Source: Affinirhizobium lemnae
GTDB taxonomy: Bacteria > Pseudomonadota > Alphaproteobacteria > Rhizobiales > Rhizobiaceae
Assembly (NCBI RefSeq): GCF_022968395.1
Contig: NZ_JALJQZ010000028.1
Location: 1 to 54,100, forward strand
Direction of reading: 5' to 3'
Length of the DNA stretch: 54,100 nucleotides
Shown here: positions 26,576 through 35,547 of the stretch, piece after piece
How the letters are laid out: every line of letters begins with the position of its first letter
How positions within the stretch are numbered: position 1 is the first letter of the stretch
Program-made: the position numbers and the translations under genes
The notes under the pieces: model-generated
The model's database searches: none
Seen by the model: the letters and a program-made list of their open reading frames with translations, nothing else
Told to the model about the DNA's origin: nothing

Positions 26576-27598
26576 ATGACAGCACATCCTATTGGTAATC
26601 TTGATGTTCGCTTGATGCGCACATTGTTGATCCTGTTGACGGAATGCAGTGTATCCAAAACCGCAGATATTCTGGGACAAGCGCAGCCGACGATCAGCCT
26701 GACGTTAAAGCGCCTGCGCGAAATCTTTGATGATCCGTTGCTGGTGCGGTCCGGCAATAGTCTTGTACCAACGGAACGTGGCATGGATCTTCGCGTGGCG
26801 ATGGAGGAAATTTTGGGGCGCATTGATACCCATCTGGCACGTCGCACCAACTTCAACCCCGCCAGCTCCACACGCGAGTTCCACATTGTAACAACCAACT
26901 GCCTCGGAACCGTATTTTTGCCGCCACTGATCGGCCAAATCAGCAGCGTGGCGCCAAAGGTCAGTCTTGATGTCTCTCCCATACCGGAGCATGAGGATTT
27001 GCTATCTGGCCTGTCAGATGGCTCAATTGATGCAGTGATTGGCAACTGGCCTCGCCCGCCCGAGCATTTGCGTATGGTCTCGATATTAACGACCGACATT
27101 GTGTGTCTTGTGCGGCCAAGTCATCCCTTTACGCGACGTACGGATCGCATCCGGATGGATGAATATCTTCTTGAAAAACATCTGTCGCCCACATCACGGC
27201 GTCATGCGCATCTAAGCCCCATCGACGGTCGCTTGATAGAACTTGGCCTTACCCGTCAGATCAGCGCCACGGTCCCGGAATATGCCATAGCACCCTATAT
27301 CCTCGCACAGTCCAATTTATTGTTCACCACCGGCCGCCACTTTGCAGAGCAGGTAGCACAATCCTTTCCATTCGCCGTACTGGATGCGCCGGAAGAGCTG
27401 GGAAAAATGCATTTTTATCTGCTGTGGCATGAGCGAAATCACCATTCCTCCGATCAGATCTGGTTGCGTGACATGATCAAGAAGGTGGCGGCCAGCATGC
27501 GGTCTCTCGATGGGATAACACTTCCGCCCCTGCCTGGAACGTACACTGTGCCTTCTTTGCAGGTGAATGATGCACTTGCTCCGCGAAGGGCAATATAG
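26576..27598 (+). CDS. LysR-family transcriptional regulator
   Basis: A 340-aa LysR-type regulator. The N-terminal winged helix-turn-helix (residues about 8-66) shows S-V-S-K-T-A-D-I-L-G-Q-A-Q-P-T-I-S-L-T-L-K-R-L and D-P-L-L-V-R-S-G-N-S-L-V-P-T, close to the NodD/LinR-type arm of the family. The rest is the substrate-binding-protein-like effector domain. Start 26576 follows AGAGGTAGG. It is encoded immediately upstream of and in the same direction as the importer/catabolic operon that begins 80 bases later, and is its probable activator. The inducer is unknown. IS630 debris borders its promoter. Confidence 0.9.
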   Translation: MTAHPIGNLDVRLMRTLLILLTECSVSKTADILGQAQPTISLTLKRLREIFDDPLLVRSGNSLVPTERGMDLRVAMEEILGRIDTHLARRTNFNPASSTREFHIVTTNCLGTVFLPPLIGQISSVAPKVSLDVSPIPEHEDLLSGLSDGSIDAVIGNWPRPPEHLRMVSILTTDIVCLVRPSHPFTRRTDRIRMDEYLLEKHLSPTSRRHAHLSPIDGRLIELGLTRQISATVPEYAIAPYILAQSNLLFTTGRHFAEQVAQSFPFAVLDAPEELGKMHFYLLWHERNHHSSDQIWLRDMIKKVAASMRSLDGITLPPLPGTYTVPSLQVNDALAPRRAI

Positions 27599-27678
27599 CC
27601 TATTGCTCCTGCGTTATAGGCATTGCCTGGCTTGCATCCTAAACTGCTCGCATACCAACAAAAACGGGGGTTCCGATC

Positions 27679-28758
27679 ATGCGCGCAGGAATGACACGAC
27701 GGGAATTGCTTGCAGTAATGGCTGCAGCTGGGGCAGCAGGTACAGTTGCACGCACCTCCTCTGCATGGGCCGCTGTATCTGAGCTGGTTTGGGCGACATG
27801 GGATTCCAATGGACATCCCGAGTATGTTGTGGACTTTGAGAAGCAAACAGGCACCAAAATCAAGCTCTCCTACCTGTCGAGCGAAGATGCTCAATTCGCC
27901 GCCCTCAAGACCGGCTCTGCTGCGGACTGGGACATGATCAACCCTTCGCTGAATGGCAGCTGGCGCTACATCAAGGCTGGGCTCTTGAAAGAGCTAGACC
28001 TTTCGAAAATTCCAAATGCATCGCTAATGTATGATGTATTCAAGACAACGAAAAAGGCTCAGAACGAAGCCGGGAAGACCTTTGCCATCCCCTACCTTTG
28101 GGGTCTCAACCCGATCATCTACCGCACCGACAAGTTTGATAAAGAGCCTGATTACAATACGCTGTTCGATGCAAAATATTCCGGTCAGTTAGCTATGCGC
28201 GACTATGCTCTGGAATCCATTGCAATTGCGGGTCTTGTGGCCGGCGTCCCGCGTGACAAAGTGTTCACCATGGACGCCAAGGAGCTGGGTGAAGCGAAAA
28301 AGCTTCTGGTTGCGCAAAAGCCCCATCTTCGGACCTATTGGCAGACGATTGGCGACCTCACAAATCTGTTTGCGACAGGCGAAGTCACCTGCGCCTTCTC
28401 CTGGCGCGTGCCCTATGACGAGTTGAAGGGCAAGCTTCCGGTCGGTATGGCGAAGCCGAAAGCCGGGGTCATGGGCTGGTGCGATTGTTTTGCCATGCCT
28501 GCCAACCTGCCCGCCGAGAAGGCTGAGATTGCCTATAAATTCGTGAATTATCTGCTCGGCCCTGAGTACTCCACCCAGGTCGCCCGTGTTGGTCACTATG
28601 CCACCACATCATCCGTAATTCGCAACAAGCTAACAAAGGAAGAGCAGGCAACAATCTTCATCGACGATATGGATGTGATGAAGAATTTCATGTGGCCGGT
28701 AGCACCTGACAATTATTCCGATTGGCTGAAAATCTGGAACGAAGTCAAGGCGAGCTGA
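27679..28758 (+). CDS. Spermidine/putrescine-type ABC transporter substrate-binding protein
   Basis: A 359-aa periplasmic binding protein of the PotD/PotF class (type II fold). The N-terminus M-T-R-R-E-L-L-A-V-M-A-A-A-G-A-A-G has a twin-arginine motif before the hydrophobic core, followed by a likely cleavage after A-W-A, so export by Tat is plausible. L-V-W-A-T-W-D-S begins the mature domain, and I-P-Y-L-W-G-L-N-P-I-I-Y-R matches the conserved hinge strand of PotD proteins. It is the first gene of the operon and sits four bases before the ATPase. In this family the ligand is often a polyamine but also opines, amino acids or other amines, so the substrate is open. Confidence 0.9.
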   Translation: MRAGMTRRELLAVMAAAGAAGTVARTSSAWAAVSELVWATWDSNGHPEYVVDFEKQTGTKIKLSYLSSEDAQFAALKTGSAADWDMINPSLNGSWRYIKAGLLKELDLSKIPNASLMYDVFKTTKKAQNEAGKTFAIPYLWGLNPIIYRTDKFDKEPDYNTLFDAKYSGQLAMRDYALESIAIAGLVAGVPRDKVFTMDAKELGEAKKLLVAQKPHLRTYWQTIGDLTNLFATGEVTCAFSWRVPYDELKGKLPVGMAKPKAGVMGWCDCFAMPANLPAEKAEIAYKFVNYLLGPEYSTQVARVGHYATTSSVIRNKLTKEEQATIFIDDMDVMKNFMWPVAPDNYSDWLKIWNEVKAS

Positions 28759-28761
28759 CCG

Positions 28762-29865
28762 ATGGACAGCAGAGTATCCGCACGGTCGCAGATAACCACG
28801 CCGCTGCTGCTATCGGCAAGGGGGCTGGTCAAAGATTATGGCCGAAGCCGGGCGGTGGATGGGGTTGACCTCGATATTCCAGAAAGGGCGTTTACGACCT
28901 TTCTGGGTCCATCTGGATGCGGCAAGACAACTATGCTGCGGATAATTGCGGGCTTTGAAAGGCCGGATGCAGGCTCAATCATCCTCGATGGCAAGCCGCT
29001 TCTGGATGTGCCGCCAGAGAGGCGGCCCGTAAACACGGTGTTTCAAAGCTACGCCCTGTTTCCGCATCTCACTGTATTTGAAAATGTCGCTTTCTCATTG
29101 ACACTACGCCGCAGATCGCCAGATCCAGGACCGCGTGTGAGACGCGCTCTTGAAACCGTGCATATGGCTGATTTTGCCGATCGCTACCCCCATCAGCTTT
29201 CCGGCGGTCAGCAACAGCGGGTTGCCGTGGCCCGTGCCATTATTGCTGAGCCACACCTGCTGTTGCTGGATGAGCCTCTGTCTGCCCTTGATCGCAAAAT
29301 GCGCAGCCATCTGCAAATCGAGCTGAAAGATCTGCAGCGGCGGCTGGGCATTGCGTTTGTCTGTGTCACGCACGACCAAGAGGAGGCCTTCGCCCTTTCG
29401 GACCTGATTGTGGTAATGAACCGAGGGCGAATTGTGCAAAGGGATGATCCTGCCACTCTCTACGCCCGCCCGGCCAATGCCTTTGTTGCAGATTTCATTG
29501 GGTCTGCCACTCTGATTTCTGGTGAAGTCATTGGGCTGGCGGAAGGTGCGACTAGCGCCAGTTTGCGCACATCGCTGGGTATCTTAGAGGCCCCTTGCGT
29601 CGAGGGGCTGAGTGTGGGGCAAACTGCCATTTTCGTGCTACGGCCCGATCATGTTCAGGTGGTGGAACCATCTCTGTGGAATAATCAACCTAGTTTTAAA
29701 GCCACGGTGCGCCACATCGTGTTCAAAGGCGATCATTATCTCATAGAGGCTGAAGCAGAAGGCATTCTGTTGGTCTTTGAAGACAAACTACTGCTTAATC
29801 CAGGTGATGCGGTGATGCTGCAGATCAATCAGCCTTCATGCTTCATCACGAGGGTTGACACATGA
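28762..29865 (+). CDS. Spermidine/putrescine-type ABC transporter ATP-binding protein (PotA-like)
   Basis: A 367-aa ATPase. Walker A is G-P-S-G-C-G-K-T-T near residue 50, the Q-loop lies in T-V-F-Q-S-Y-A-L-F-P, the signature is L-S-G-G-Q-Q-Q-R, Walker B is L-L-L-L-D-E-P-L-S-A-L-D, and the switch histidine is in V-T-H-D-Q-E-E. Residues about 290-365 form the C-terminal TOBE domain typical of PotA and other CUT1/MOI importers. It overlaps the next permease gene by four bases (ATGA). Confidence 0.93.
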   Translation: MDSRVSARSQITTPLLLSARGLVKDYGRSRAVDGVDLDIPERAFTTFLGPSGCGKTTMLRIIAGFERPDAGSIILDGKPLLDVPPERRPVNTVFQSYALFPHLTVFENVAFSLTLRRRSPDPGPRVRRALETVHMADFADRYPHQLSGGQQQRVAVARAIIAEPHLLLLDEPLSALDRKMRSHLQIELKDLQRRLGIAFVCVTHDQEEAFALSDLIVVMNRGRIVQRDDPATLYARPANAFVADFIGSATLISGEVIGLAEGATSASLRTSLGILEAPCVEGLSVGQTAIFVLRPDHVQVVEPSLWNNQPSFKATVRHIVFKGDHYLIEAEAEGILLVFEDKLLLNPGDAVMLQINQPSCFITRVDT

Positions 29866-30740
29866 ACCCTGTATTGAGCCGCGCAACGCTTGCTGTGCCT
29901 GTAGCACTACTCCTGATTATCGGCTGTGTGCTTCCGCTTGCCTTGCTACTGGTGTTCAGTTTTTTCACTGTGGATATGGATGCATTTGTGATGGTGCCGG
30001 ATTTTTCCGGCGGCAATTGGCTGCAGATGGCTACAAAGCCGATTTTTGGCCTACTGATTGGCAAAGCCGTGCTTTACGGTTCGGTGACGGCTGTGCTGAC
30101 GGCATGTCTTGGTTATCCGGTGGCGCTGGCCATTGCCTCGCTGTCACGAAACGCAAAAAGTCTGGCCGGCGTCGTTCTGCTGACACCGCTTTATACTGGC
30201 GAAATTGTACGCATCTATGCATGGCGTGTTTTGCTCGGCTCCGAGGGGCTGGTCAATGCACTGCTGAAAGGTATTGGCCTGATTGACGAGCCTTTGAAAT
30301 TCCTGCTGTTTACGCCGTTCACCACGTATCTGGTGCTCGTCTACAATACTCTACCCTTCATGGTTTTGCCCATCTGGATTTCTGCCGAACTGGTTGACAG
30401 GAGGCTGATTGAAGCAGCGCGTGATCTAGGTGCCCGTCCGATCGAGGCCTTCTTCAAGGTGACTCTGCCGCTCACCACGCCTGGGCTTGCGGTGGGCCTG
30501 TTTGCGGTATTTGCGCTGGCGGCTGGCGATATGCTCACGCCCTCCATGCTGGGCGGTACATCAGGTTCAACGCCGATGGCTCTGATCGACAATCTGTTTG
30601 GCACCGCTTTTGACTGGCCGCTGGCCTCGGCCCTCGCGCTTAGTCTCCTAATGGTCCTCTTTGGCTGCGCAAGCGCTATGGCTTGGCTTTTACTGCGTCT
30701 GAAGGGTGCACGCGCTGTGTTACAAAGAGGGTTGCAATGA
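29862..30740 (+). CDS. ABC transporter permease (PotB-like)
   Basis: A 292-aa inner-membrane permease with six to seven hydrophobic helices. The cytoplasmic coupling loop is visible as E-A-A-R-D-L-G-A-R-P-I-E-A-F-F-K-V-T-L-P near residue 187 (the E-A-A x3 G motif). L-L-T-P-L-Y-T-G-E-I-V-R-I-Y-A-W and L-A-A-G-D-M-L-T-P are typical of PotB/PotH proteins. It overlaps both neighbours by four bases, so stoichiometric synthesis with the ATPase and second permease is likely. Confidence 0.92.
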   Translation: MNPVLSRATLAVPVALLLIIGCVLPLALLLVFSFFTVDMDAFVMVPDFSGGNWLQMATKPIFGLLIGKAVLYGSVTAVLTACLGYPVALAIASLSRNAKSLAGVVLLTPLYTGEIVRIYAWRVLLGSEGLVNALLKGIGLIDEPLKFLLFTPFTTYLVLVYNTLPFMVLPIWISAELVDRRLIEAARDLGARPIEAFFKVTLPLTTPGLAVGLFAVFALAAGDMLTPSMLGGTSGSTPMALIDNLFGTAFDWPLASALALSLLMVLFGCASAMAWLLLRLKGARAVLQRGLQ

Positions 30741-31528
30741 ACAGTTTCTCCCGCTCGACGTTGCTACTGGCCGTCAGCTTCTTCTATCTACCAATTGTAG
30801 TTCTGGCGATATTCTCGTTCAATGCATCGAGCCTGATGGCTTTTCCTTTGAGTGGCTTCACTCTCGAATGGTATCAAGCGCTGGCGGATAACGGGGCTTT
30901 TCACGATGCCTTCATCACCAGCTTTCTCGTTTCACAACCGGTTGGTATTCTATCGGCGCTTATTGGGCTTGCGGCGGCACTTGCGTTGGCATCACCGGCC
31001 TTGCGCTGGCGTACCGGCTTCATTGTGCTGATTGTCCTGCCTTTTCTGGTACCAAAAACCGTTTTGTCGATTGCGCAAGCCATGTTGCTGAGTTGGACGG
31101 GGCTTGGGCGGAATGCCGTGACTTTGATTGTCGCACAAACACTTGTGGCCATTCCTTTTACCACCACCATTATTGCCGCTGTCGTCATCAGACTTGATCG
31201 TCGGCTAGAAGAGGCCGCACGCGATCTGGGCGCCACACCATGGCAGAGTTTTCGCAAGGTCACGCTCCCGCAAATCAAGGGTGCAATTGGGGCGGCTTAC
31301 TCGATTGGCGTAATTCTGTCGCTGGCCGATCTTACCATTTCGATGTTTCTGGCCGGTCGCACCCAACCCCTGTCTCTGGTTGTCGCCTCGCAATTTCGCC
31401 GCGAGTTGAAGCCCGATCTGAACGCAATGCAAGTGGTCGTGCTTTGCCTAACGGCAATCATCTTGCTGCTGAGTGAACTTTACCGCCGAAAGCGGTTGCT
31501 GCGCGGACATTTTCAGCGCGAGCAATAG
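30737..31528 (+). CDS. ABC transporter permease (PotC-like)
   Basis: A 263-aa inner-membrane permease, partner of the preceding PotB-like protein. The N-terminus has the PotC pattern Y-L-P-I-V-V-L-A-I-F-S-F-N near residue 20 and W-Y-Q-A-L near 47. The coupling loop reads E-A-A-R-D-L-G-A-T-P-W-Q-S-F-R-K-V-T-L-P near 160. Start 30737 overlaps the previous stop (ATGA). It completes the importer; the next gene starts 25 bases later. Confidence 0.92.
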   Translation: MNSFSRSTLLLAVSFFYLPIVVLAIFSFNASSLMAFPLSGFTLEWYQALADNGAFHDAFITSFLVSQPVGILSALIGLAAALALASPALRWRTGFIVLIVLPFLVPKTVLSIAQAMLLSWTGLGRNAVTLIVAQTLVAIPFTTTIIAAVVIRLDRRLEEAARDLGATPWQSFRKVTLPQIKGAIGAAYSIGVILSLADLTISMFLAGRTQPLSLVVASQFRRELKPDLNAMQVVVLCLTAIILLLSELYRRKRLLRGHFQREQ

Positions 31529-31553
31529 TAAGGATTCCCCGAGGAGAAATGTC

Positions 31554-33041
31554 ATGCCCCAATCTTGCGTACAAACACAATCAGAGATTGATATATTGAC
31601 GGAAAAAGCACGTCAAGATTTATCACAGCTGGGCTATCCTGCGGCACGGTGGCTTACTCCAATAGGCCACGACGACCCAACCCTGGATGATGTGGCCATC
31701 ATTGGCGGCGGCCAATCCGGTGTAACCATTGCTGCCCAATTGAAATGGGACGGGGTGGACAGGGTATCAGTTCTCGATGCCGCTGCACCCGGGCAAGAAG
31801 GTCCGTGGAAAACCTTCGCCCGTATGGAAGAATTGCGCACACCAAAAACAACGATTGGAACCGAATTTAACGTTCCCAACCTGTCCGTACGTCGCTGGTT
31901 TGAAACACGCTACGGGGCGCAAGCATGGGAGACAACGGCACGGATCCCTCGTACCGATTGGAAAGATTATCTCGACTGGTATGCCCAGGTCTTCGAGATC
32001 AGGATTTCGAACGGCATTGAAGTGGTAGATATCGCACCAGACGGCGATTTCATTGCCTTGACGCTGCTAGAAAAGGACAAGGTTTCGAAAAAGTTAGCGA
32101 GAACAGTGGTTTTGGCAACCGGCATGGATGGCGCAGGCGGCTGGCATGTACCATCCTTCATTTCGGATCATCTTTCGCCCTCGCGCTATAACCACACCAA
32201 TGGTCCGGTGGATTTTGCGGCCCTGAACGGCAAACGTATTGGCATTCTCGGCCATGGTGCCTCTGCTTTTGACAATGCCATTAAAGCACTTGAGGCAGGA
32301 GCGGCATCCGTCGATCTTTGTTTCCGCCGGTCCAGATTGCCTCGTACAAACCCGCACCGGGCTCTGGAAAACCCGGCACTGATGACGCATTTTCCAGATC
32401 TGTCGGACCTAACCCGCTGGCAAATCGCGCGCTATTTCGTCAAGAACGATCAGCCGCCGCCAGTGCGCAGTTTTCAAACTGCGCTCGTCATGCCCGGCTT
32501 CACCCTCAGACCGGCTACGCCTTGGTTATCTGTCGCCGAGAAGCCTGAAAGCGTGCTGGTTGAAACGCCGCACGGGTCCCTGGAGTTCGACCATCTGCTT
32601 CTGGCCACAGGCCTTACCGTGAATTTGAGCAAACGCCGCGAGCTTTCAAGGATAGCGGATCGTGTCAGGCTGTGGGGTGATTGCTTCACACCGCCAGACG
32701 GTGAGGACGATGCGCGTCTGGCGCAAATGCCCTATCTGGATCGGCACTATGCCTTCCTGCCCAAGGATCAGGCCGATGACTGGGTGCAGCGCATTTTTGC
32801 CTTCAACAGTGCAAGTGCCGTCAGTCACGGACCGCATTCCACCTCCATAAGCGGCCATCGTCATGCTTTGCCGCGCCTTGTGCGCGGTGTGGAGCGGCGC
32901 TTGCTGCTGGATACGGAAATGACGCTGCTGCCTGCTCTTCTTGGCTACAAATCGCAAGACCTGCCGGTGGCAGATGATTTTGAGGATGGCTTTTTGAAAA
33001 CCAACCTTGAGACTCCAAAACGTAGGCTGAGGATGTCATGA
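31554..33041 (+). CDS. FAD/NAD(P)-dependent oxidoreductase, flavin monooxygenase-like
   Basis: A 495-aa flavoprotein with two dinucleotide-binding folds. The FAD motif is V-A-I-I-G-G-G-Q-S-G near residue 47 and the NAD(P) motif G-I-L-G-H-G-A-S-A-F-D near 226, with L-L-L-A-T-G-L near 340 as the second FAD contact. This layout fits class B flavin monooxygenases (FMO, Baeyer-Villiger and N-hydroxylating types), though it lacks the textbook FMO fingerprint in a form I can verify. Start 31554 follows GAGGAG. It probably oxidises the imported compound. It overlaps the creatininase-family gene by four bases. Confidence 0.75.
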   Translation: MPQSCVQTQSEIDILTEKARQDLSQLGYPAARWLTPIGHDDPTLDDVAIIGGGQSGVTIAAQLKWDGVDRVSVLDAAAPGQEGPWKTFARMEELRTPKTTIGTEFNVPNLSVRRWFETRYGAQAWETTARIPRTDWKDYLDWYAQVFEIRISNGIEVVDIAPDGDFIALTLLEKDKVSKKLARTVVLATGMDGAGGWHVPSFISDHLSPSRYNHTNGPVDFAALNGKRIGILGHGASAFDNAIKALEAGAASVDLCFRRSRLPRTNPHRALENPALMTHFPDLSDLTRWQIARYFVKNDQPPPVRSFQTALVMPGFTLRPATPWLSVAEKPESVLVETPHGSLEFDHLLLATGLTVNLSKRRELSRIADRVRLWGDCFTPPDGEDDARLAQMPYLDRHYAFLPKDQADDWVQRIFAFNSASAVSHGPHSTSISGHRHALPRLVRGVERRLLLDTEMTLLPALLGYKSQDLPVADDFEDGFLKTNLETPKRRLRMS

Positions 33042-33859
33042 GCCATTCCTTTTATTGGGCAGATTACTCATCGCCTACCATCGCGGAGCGGGACTTTGCT
33101 CGTACCGTCATCATTTTGCCGGTCGCTGCGGTGGAACAGCACGGGCCTCATTTGCCGGTGGGCGTCGATTCCTTCATCAATCGTGCCATTCTTGACAGGC
33201 TTGTCGCCCGATTGCCGCGTGACGCCGATGTGCTGATTTTGCCAGCCATTTGCATGGGTAAGTCGGATGAGCATCTGGCCTTTGCCGGAACACTGACAAT
33301 AGGCTTGGAAACGCTGCGTCAAGTCTGGCTGGACATGGCCCGTAGCGTTGCCCGGGCGGGGGCAAAGCGCATCCTGCTTTTCAATTCCCACGGCGGGCAA
33401 ATGGCGTTGATGGATATTGTCTGTCGCGATATCCGCATCGAACTTGGCATACTCGCGGTTGCCTGTAGCTGGTTTCGGGTCACCCCCGTTGACGATCTGT
33501 TTAACGCTGCTGAAATGCAGCACGGCATTCATGGCGGCGATATTGAAACCAGCATGATGCTCGCCATTGCCCCGCAACTGGTTGACATGAGCAAGGCCGA
33601 GGATTTCTCACCGCTGACGGTAGAAATAGAGCAGGCCGGAAGCCCCCTGACCGCGGAAGGTGCGGTTGGCTTTGGCTGGCAGGCGCAGGATCTGCACGCG
33701 GCAGGTGTCTGCGGCAATGCGAGCGCTGCCACCGCTGCCAAAGGCGAGGCAGTGCTGGAGCGGGCAGCCAAAGGGCTTCTGGAGCTTATCGAGGCAACTG
33801 CCGCCTTCGATCTAGGCAGATTGGTGCCACACTCGGCTTTTTCTCAAAGGAAAAGCTGA
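33038..33859 (+). CDS. Creatininase-family amidohydrolase
   Basis: A 273-aa metal-dependent hydrolase. The conserved ligands of the family are visible: E33 and H35 (A-V-E-Q-H-G-P-H-L-P), D44 (V-G-V-D), H118 (F-N-S-H-G-G-Q) and E170 (H-G-G-D-I-E-T-S). Characterised relatives open cyclic amides or cleave formamides (creatininase, FAPy deformylase, MftE peptidase), so a C-N bond cleavage is expected. Its start overlaps the flavoprotein stop (ATGA) and its last base is the first base of the next ATG (TGATG), indicating tight coupling. Confidence 0.85.
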   Translation: MSHSFYWADYSSPTIAERDFARTVIILPVAAVEQHGPHLPVGVDSFINRAILDRLVARLPRDADVLILPAICMGKSDEHLAFAGTLTIGLETLRQVWLDMARSVARAGAKRILLFNSHGGQMALMDIVCRDIRIELGILAVACSWFRVTPVDDLFNAAEMQHGIHGGDIETSMMLAIAPQLVDMSKAEDFSPLTVEIEQAGSPLTAEGAVGFGWQAQDLHAAGVCGNASAATAAKGEAVLERAAKGLLELIEATAAFDLGRLVPHSAFSQRKS

Positions 33860-35547
33860 TGCTGTCAGTACAAGCGCCCCAAACGATCACGATGACCATG
33901 GCGGATGGCGTTGGTCTCGTCGCGGATGTCTATCGCCCGGTTGGTCCAGGTCGCTTTCCGGTGCTGGTGCTGCGCCTGCCCTATGGTCGTAGGGTTGCCT
34001 CCACCGTGGTGCTGGCGCATCCGGCTTGGTATGCCGCACAAGGTTACATTGTGGTGGTACAGGATGTTCGCGGGCGCGGTACGTCTGGCGGGCGTTTTCG
34101 TGTACTCGAAGATGAGGCAGCCGATGGCGCGGCCACGCTGACGTTTGCCGCTGATCTTGATTGTGGCAATGGGCAGGTAGCAACCTATGGCTTCAGCTAC
34201 CACGCGATGAACCAGTTTCTCGGCCTGGCAGGTGCCATTCGCGCTGGCACCCGCCGCCCGGATGCCATGGTAACAGTAATGGCGGCCTGGAATGTCCGCA
34301 ATCATTGGGCCTATGAGGGCAATGCATTTCGTCTTGCTGACGCGCGTGAATGGGCGCGGCAGATGGCGGTTGAGAATGCGACGCGAGATGGCGCGTACGA
34401 TATGGCCGCCGCATTGCTGGCGGGCTTTGCGCCAAAGGAAGAACGGCTTGTGACACCGCCACTGCTGGAACGCGGCGCCGCGTACAGCCACTATCGTGAC
34501 TGGGTTGCCGATGATCCGGCCTACTGGCTGCGTCTCTCTCCCAACGCTGCGTTGGACGGCATCATCCCCGACTTGCCGGTGCTCCATATTGGAGGCTGGC
34601 ATGACATCATGCTGGAAGGAACGCTGGCGGCCTATCGGGCTTTTTCAGAGAACAGCACGCAGCAACGGCTGATGATCGGACCATGGGCGCATATCCCCTG
34701 GGGCCGCAGGTCTGGCGCTCTGGATTGTGGTGCCAAAGCCGCGCAGGGTGTGGATCAAGAGATTGTCGGTTTCTTCGATTCGGTTTTGAAGGGTCATGAA
34801 AACCCGCTTGCGCCCGTACGCCTGTATGATTGCGGCATCAGGGACTGGCGCAACTTTTCCGCTCTGCCAGAGGCCCAGTTCGCCACACTGTATCTTGGCT
34901 CTGGGGGCAGGGCTTGCCCCACCAGTGAAGACGGTATTCTGGCAGATAGGCCCGGACATGCGGCTGTGGATTACATCGTCCATGATCCATGGCGGCCAGC
35001 TCCAGCCTGTGGCCTGCACCTCGGTGCACCTTACGGCTATGCCAAGCGTAGCGCGGTGGATGATCGCGGCGATGTCGCCGTCTACACGTCACCGCCGCTG
35101 ATCTCTACAGTGATGCTGTGCGGCGCAACTGAGATCAGCCTTGATCTCAGTTGCGACCAGCTAAGTTTTGATCTTCATCTCGTGCTGTCCATGGTGACGC
35201 CGGACTTCGAGGTCATTGCACTCGCAAGCGGCCACTGGCATCAGCCAGATGGAGCAGAGGCGAATATCAAGGTGGCGCTTCGGTTCACCACAATGACGAT
35301 ACCCGCAGGCTTCAGACTACGGCTGTCTTTGCAGGCGTCCGCCTTTCCGGCCTTTCCGATCAATCCCGGCACCGGACTGCCGCCTCAGCAGGCCGGGATT
35401 TCCGATGCGCTGGTCACAACACTCTCTATACGCACAAGCCAGGCAGGTCATTGCCGGATCAGGTTGCCTCTGCTGGATGCGGCACAGCTTCAACTGACTC
35501 AAGACACGCCCTCACCACAGGGTCGAACGGCGCAGGAGATTCATTAA
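33859..35547 (+). CDS. CocE/NonD-family alpha/beta hydrolase (X-Pro dipeptidyl-peptidase-like)
   Basis: A 562-aa serine hydrolase. The catalytic domain holds R-L-P-Y-G-R near residue 39 and Q-D-V-R-G-R-G-T-S-G-G near 68. The nucleophile is S113 in G-F-S-Y, the acid D249 in G-G-W-H-D and the histidine H278 in G-P-W-A-H, all as in cocaine esterase and glutaryl-7-ACA acylase. The C-terminal 200 residues form the jelly-roll domain of the family. Members hydrolyse esters and amides. No signal peptide is seen, so it acts in the cytoplasm on an imported or oxidised intermediate. The gene contains a perfect 14-bp hairpin at 35124-35155. Confidence 0.85.
   Translation: MLSVQAPQTITMTMADGVGLVADVYRPVGPGRFPVLVLRLPYGRRVASTVVLAHPAWYAAQGYIVVVQDVRGRGTSGGRFRVLEDEAADGAATLTFAADLDCGNGQVATYGFSYHAMNQFLGLAGAIRAGTRRPDAMVTVMAAWNVRNHWAYEGNAFRLADAREWARQMAVENATRDGAYDMAAALLAGFAPKEERLVTPPLLERGAAYSHYRDWVADDPAYWLRLSPNAALDGIIPDLPVLHIGGWHDIMLEGTLAAYRAFSENSTQQRLMIGPWAHIPWGRRSGALDCGAKAAQGVDQEIVGFFDSVLKGHENPLAPVRLYDCGIRDWRNFSALPEAQFATLYLGSGGRACPTSEDGILADRPGHAAVDYIVHDPWRPAPACGLHLGAPYGYAKRSAVDDRGDVAVYTSPPLISTVMLCGATEISLDLSCDQLSFDLHLVLSMVTPDFEVIALASGHWHQPDGAEANIKVALRFTTMTIPAGFRLRLSLQASAFPAFPINPGTGLPPQQAGISDALVTTLSIRTSQAGHCRIRLPLLDAAQLQLTQDTPSPQGRTAQEIH
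35124..35155. repeat. Perfect 14-bp inverted repeat inside the CocE-like gene
   Basis: The arms CGCAACTGAGATCA and TGATCTCAGTTGCG flank the loop GCCT. The repeat is in the coding region for the C-terminal jelly-roll domain, spanning about G-A-T-E-I-S-L-D-L-S-C-D. A hairpin this long and exact is unexpected in coding DNA. It could be an attenuator-like mRNA structure, a transposon target, or the product of a template-switch mutation. Confidence 0.75.
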
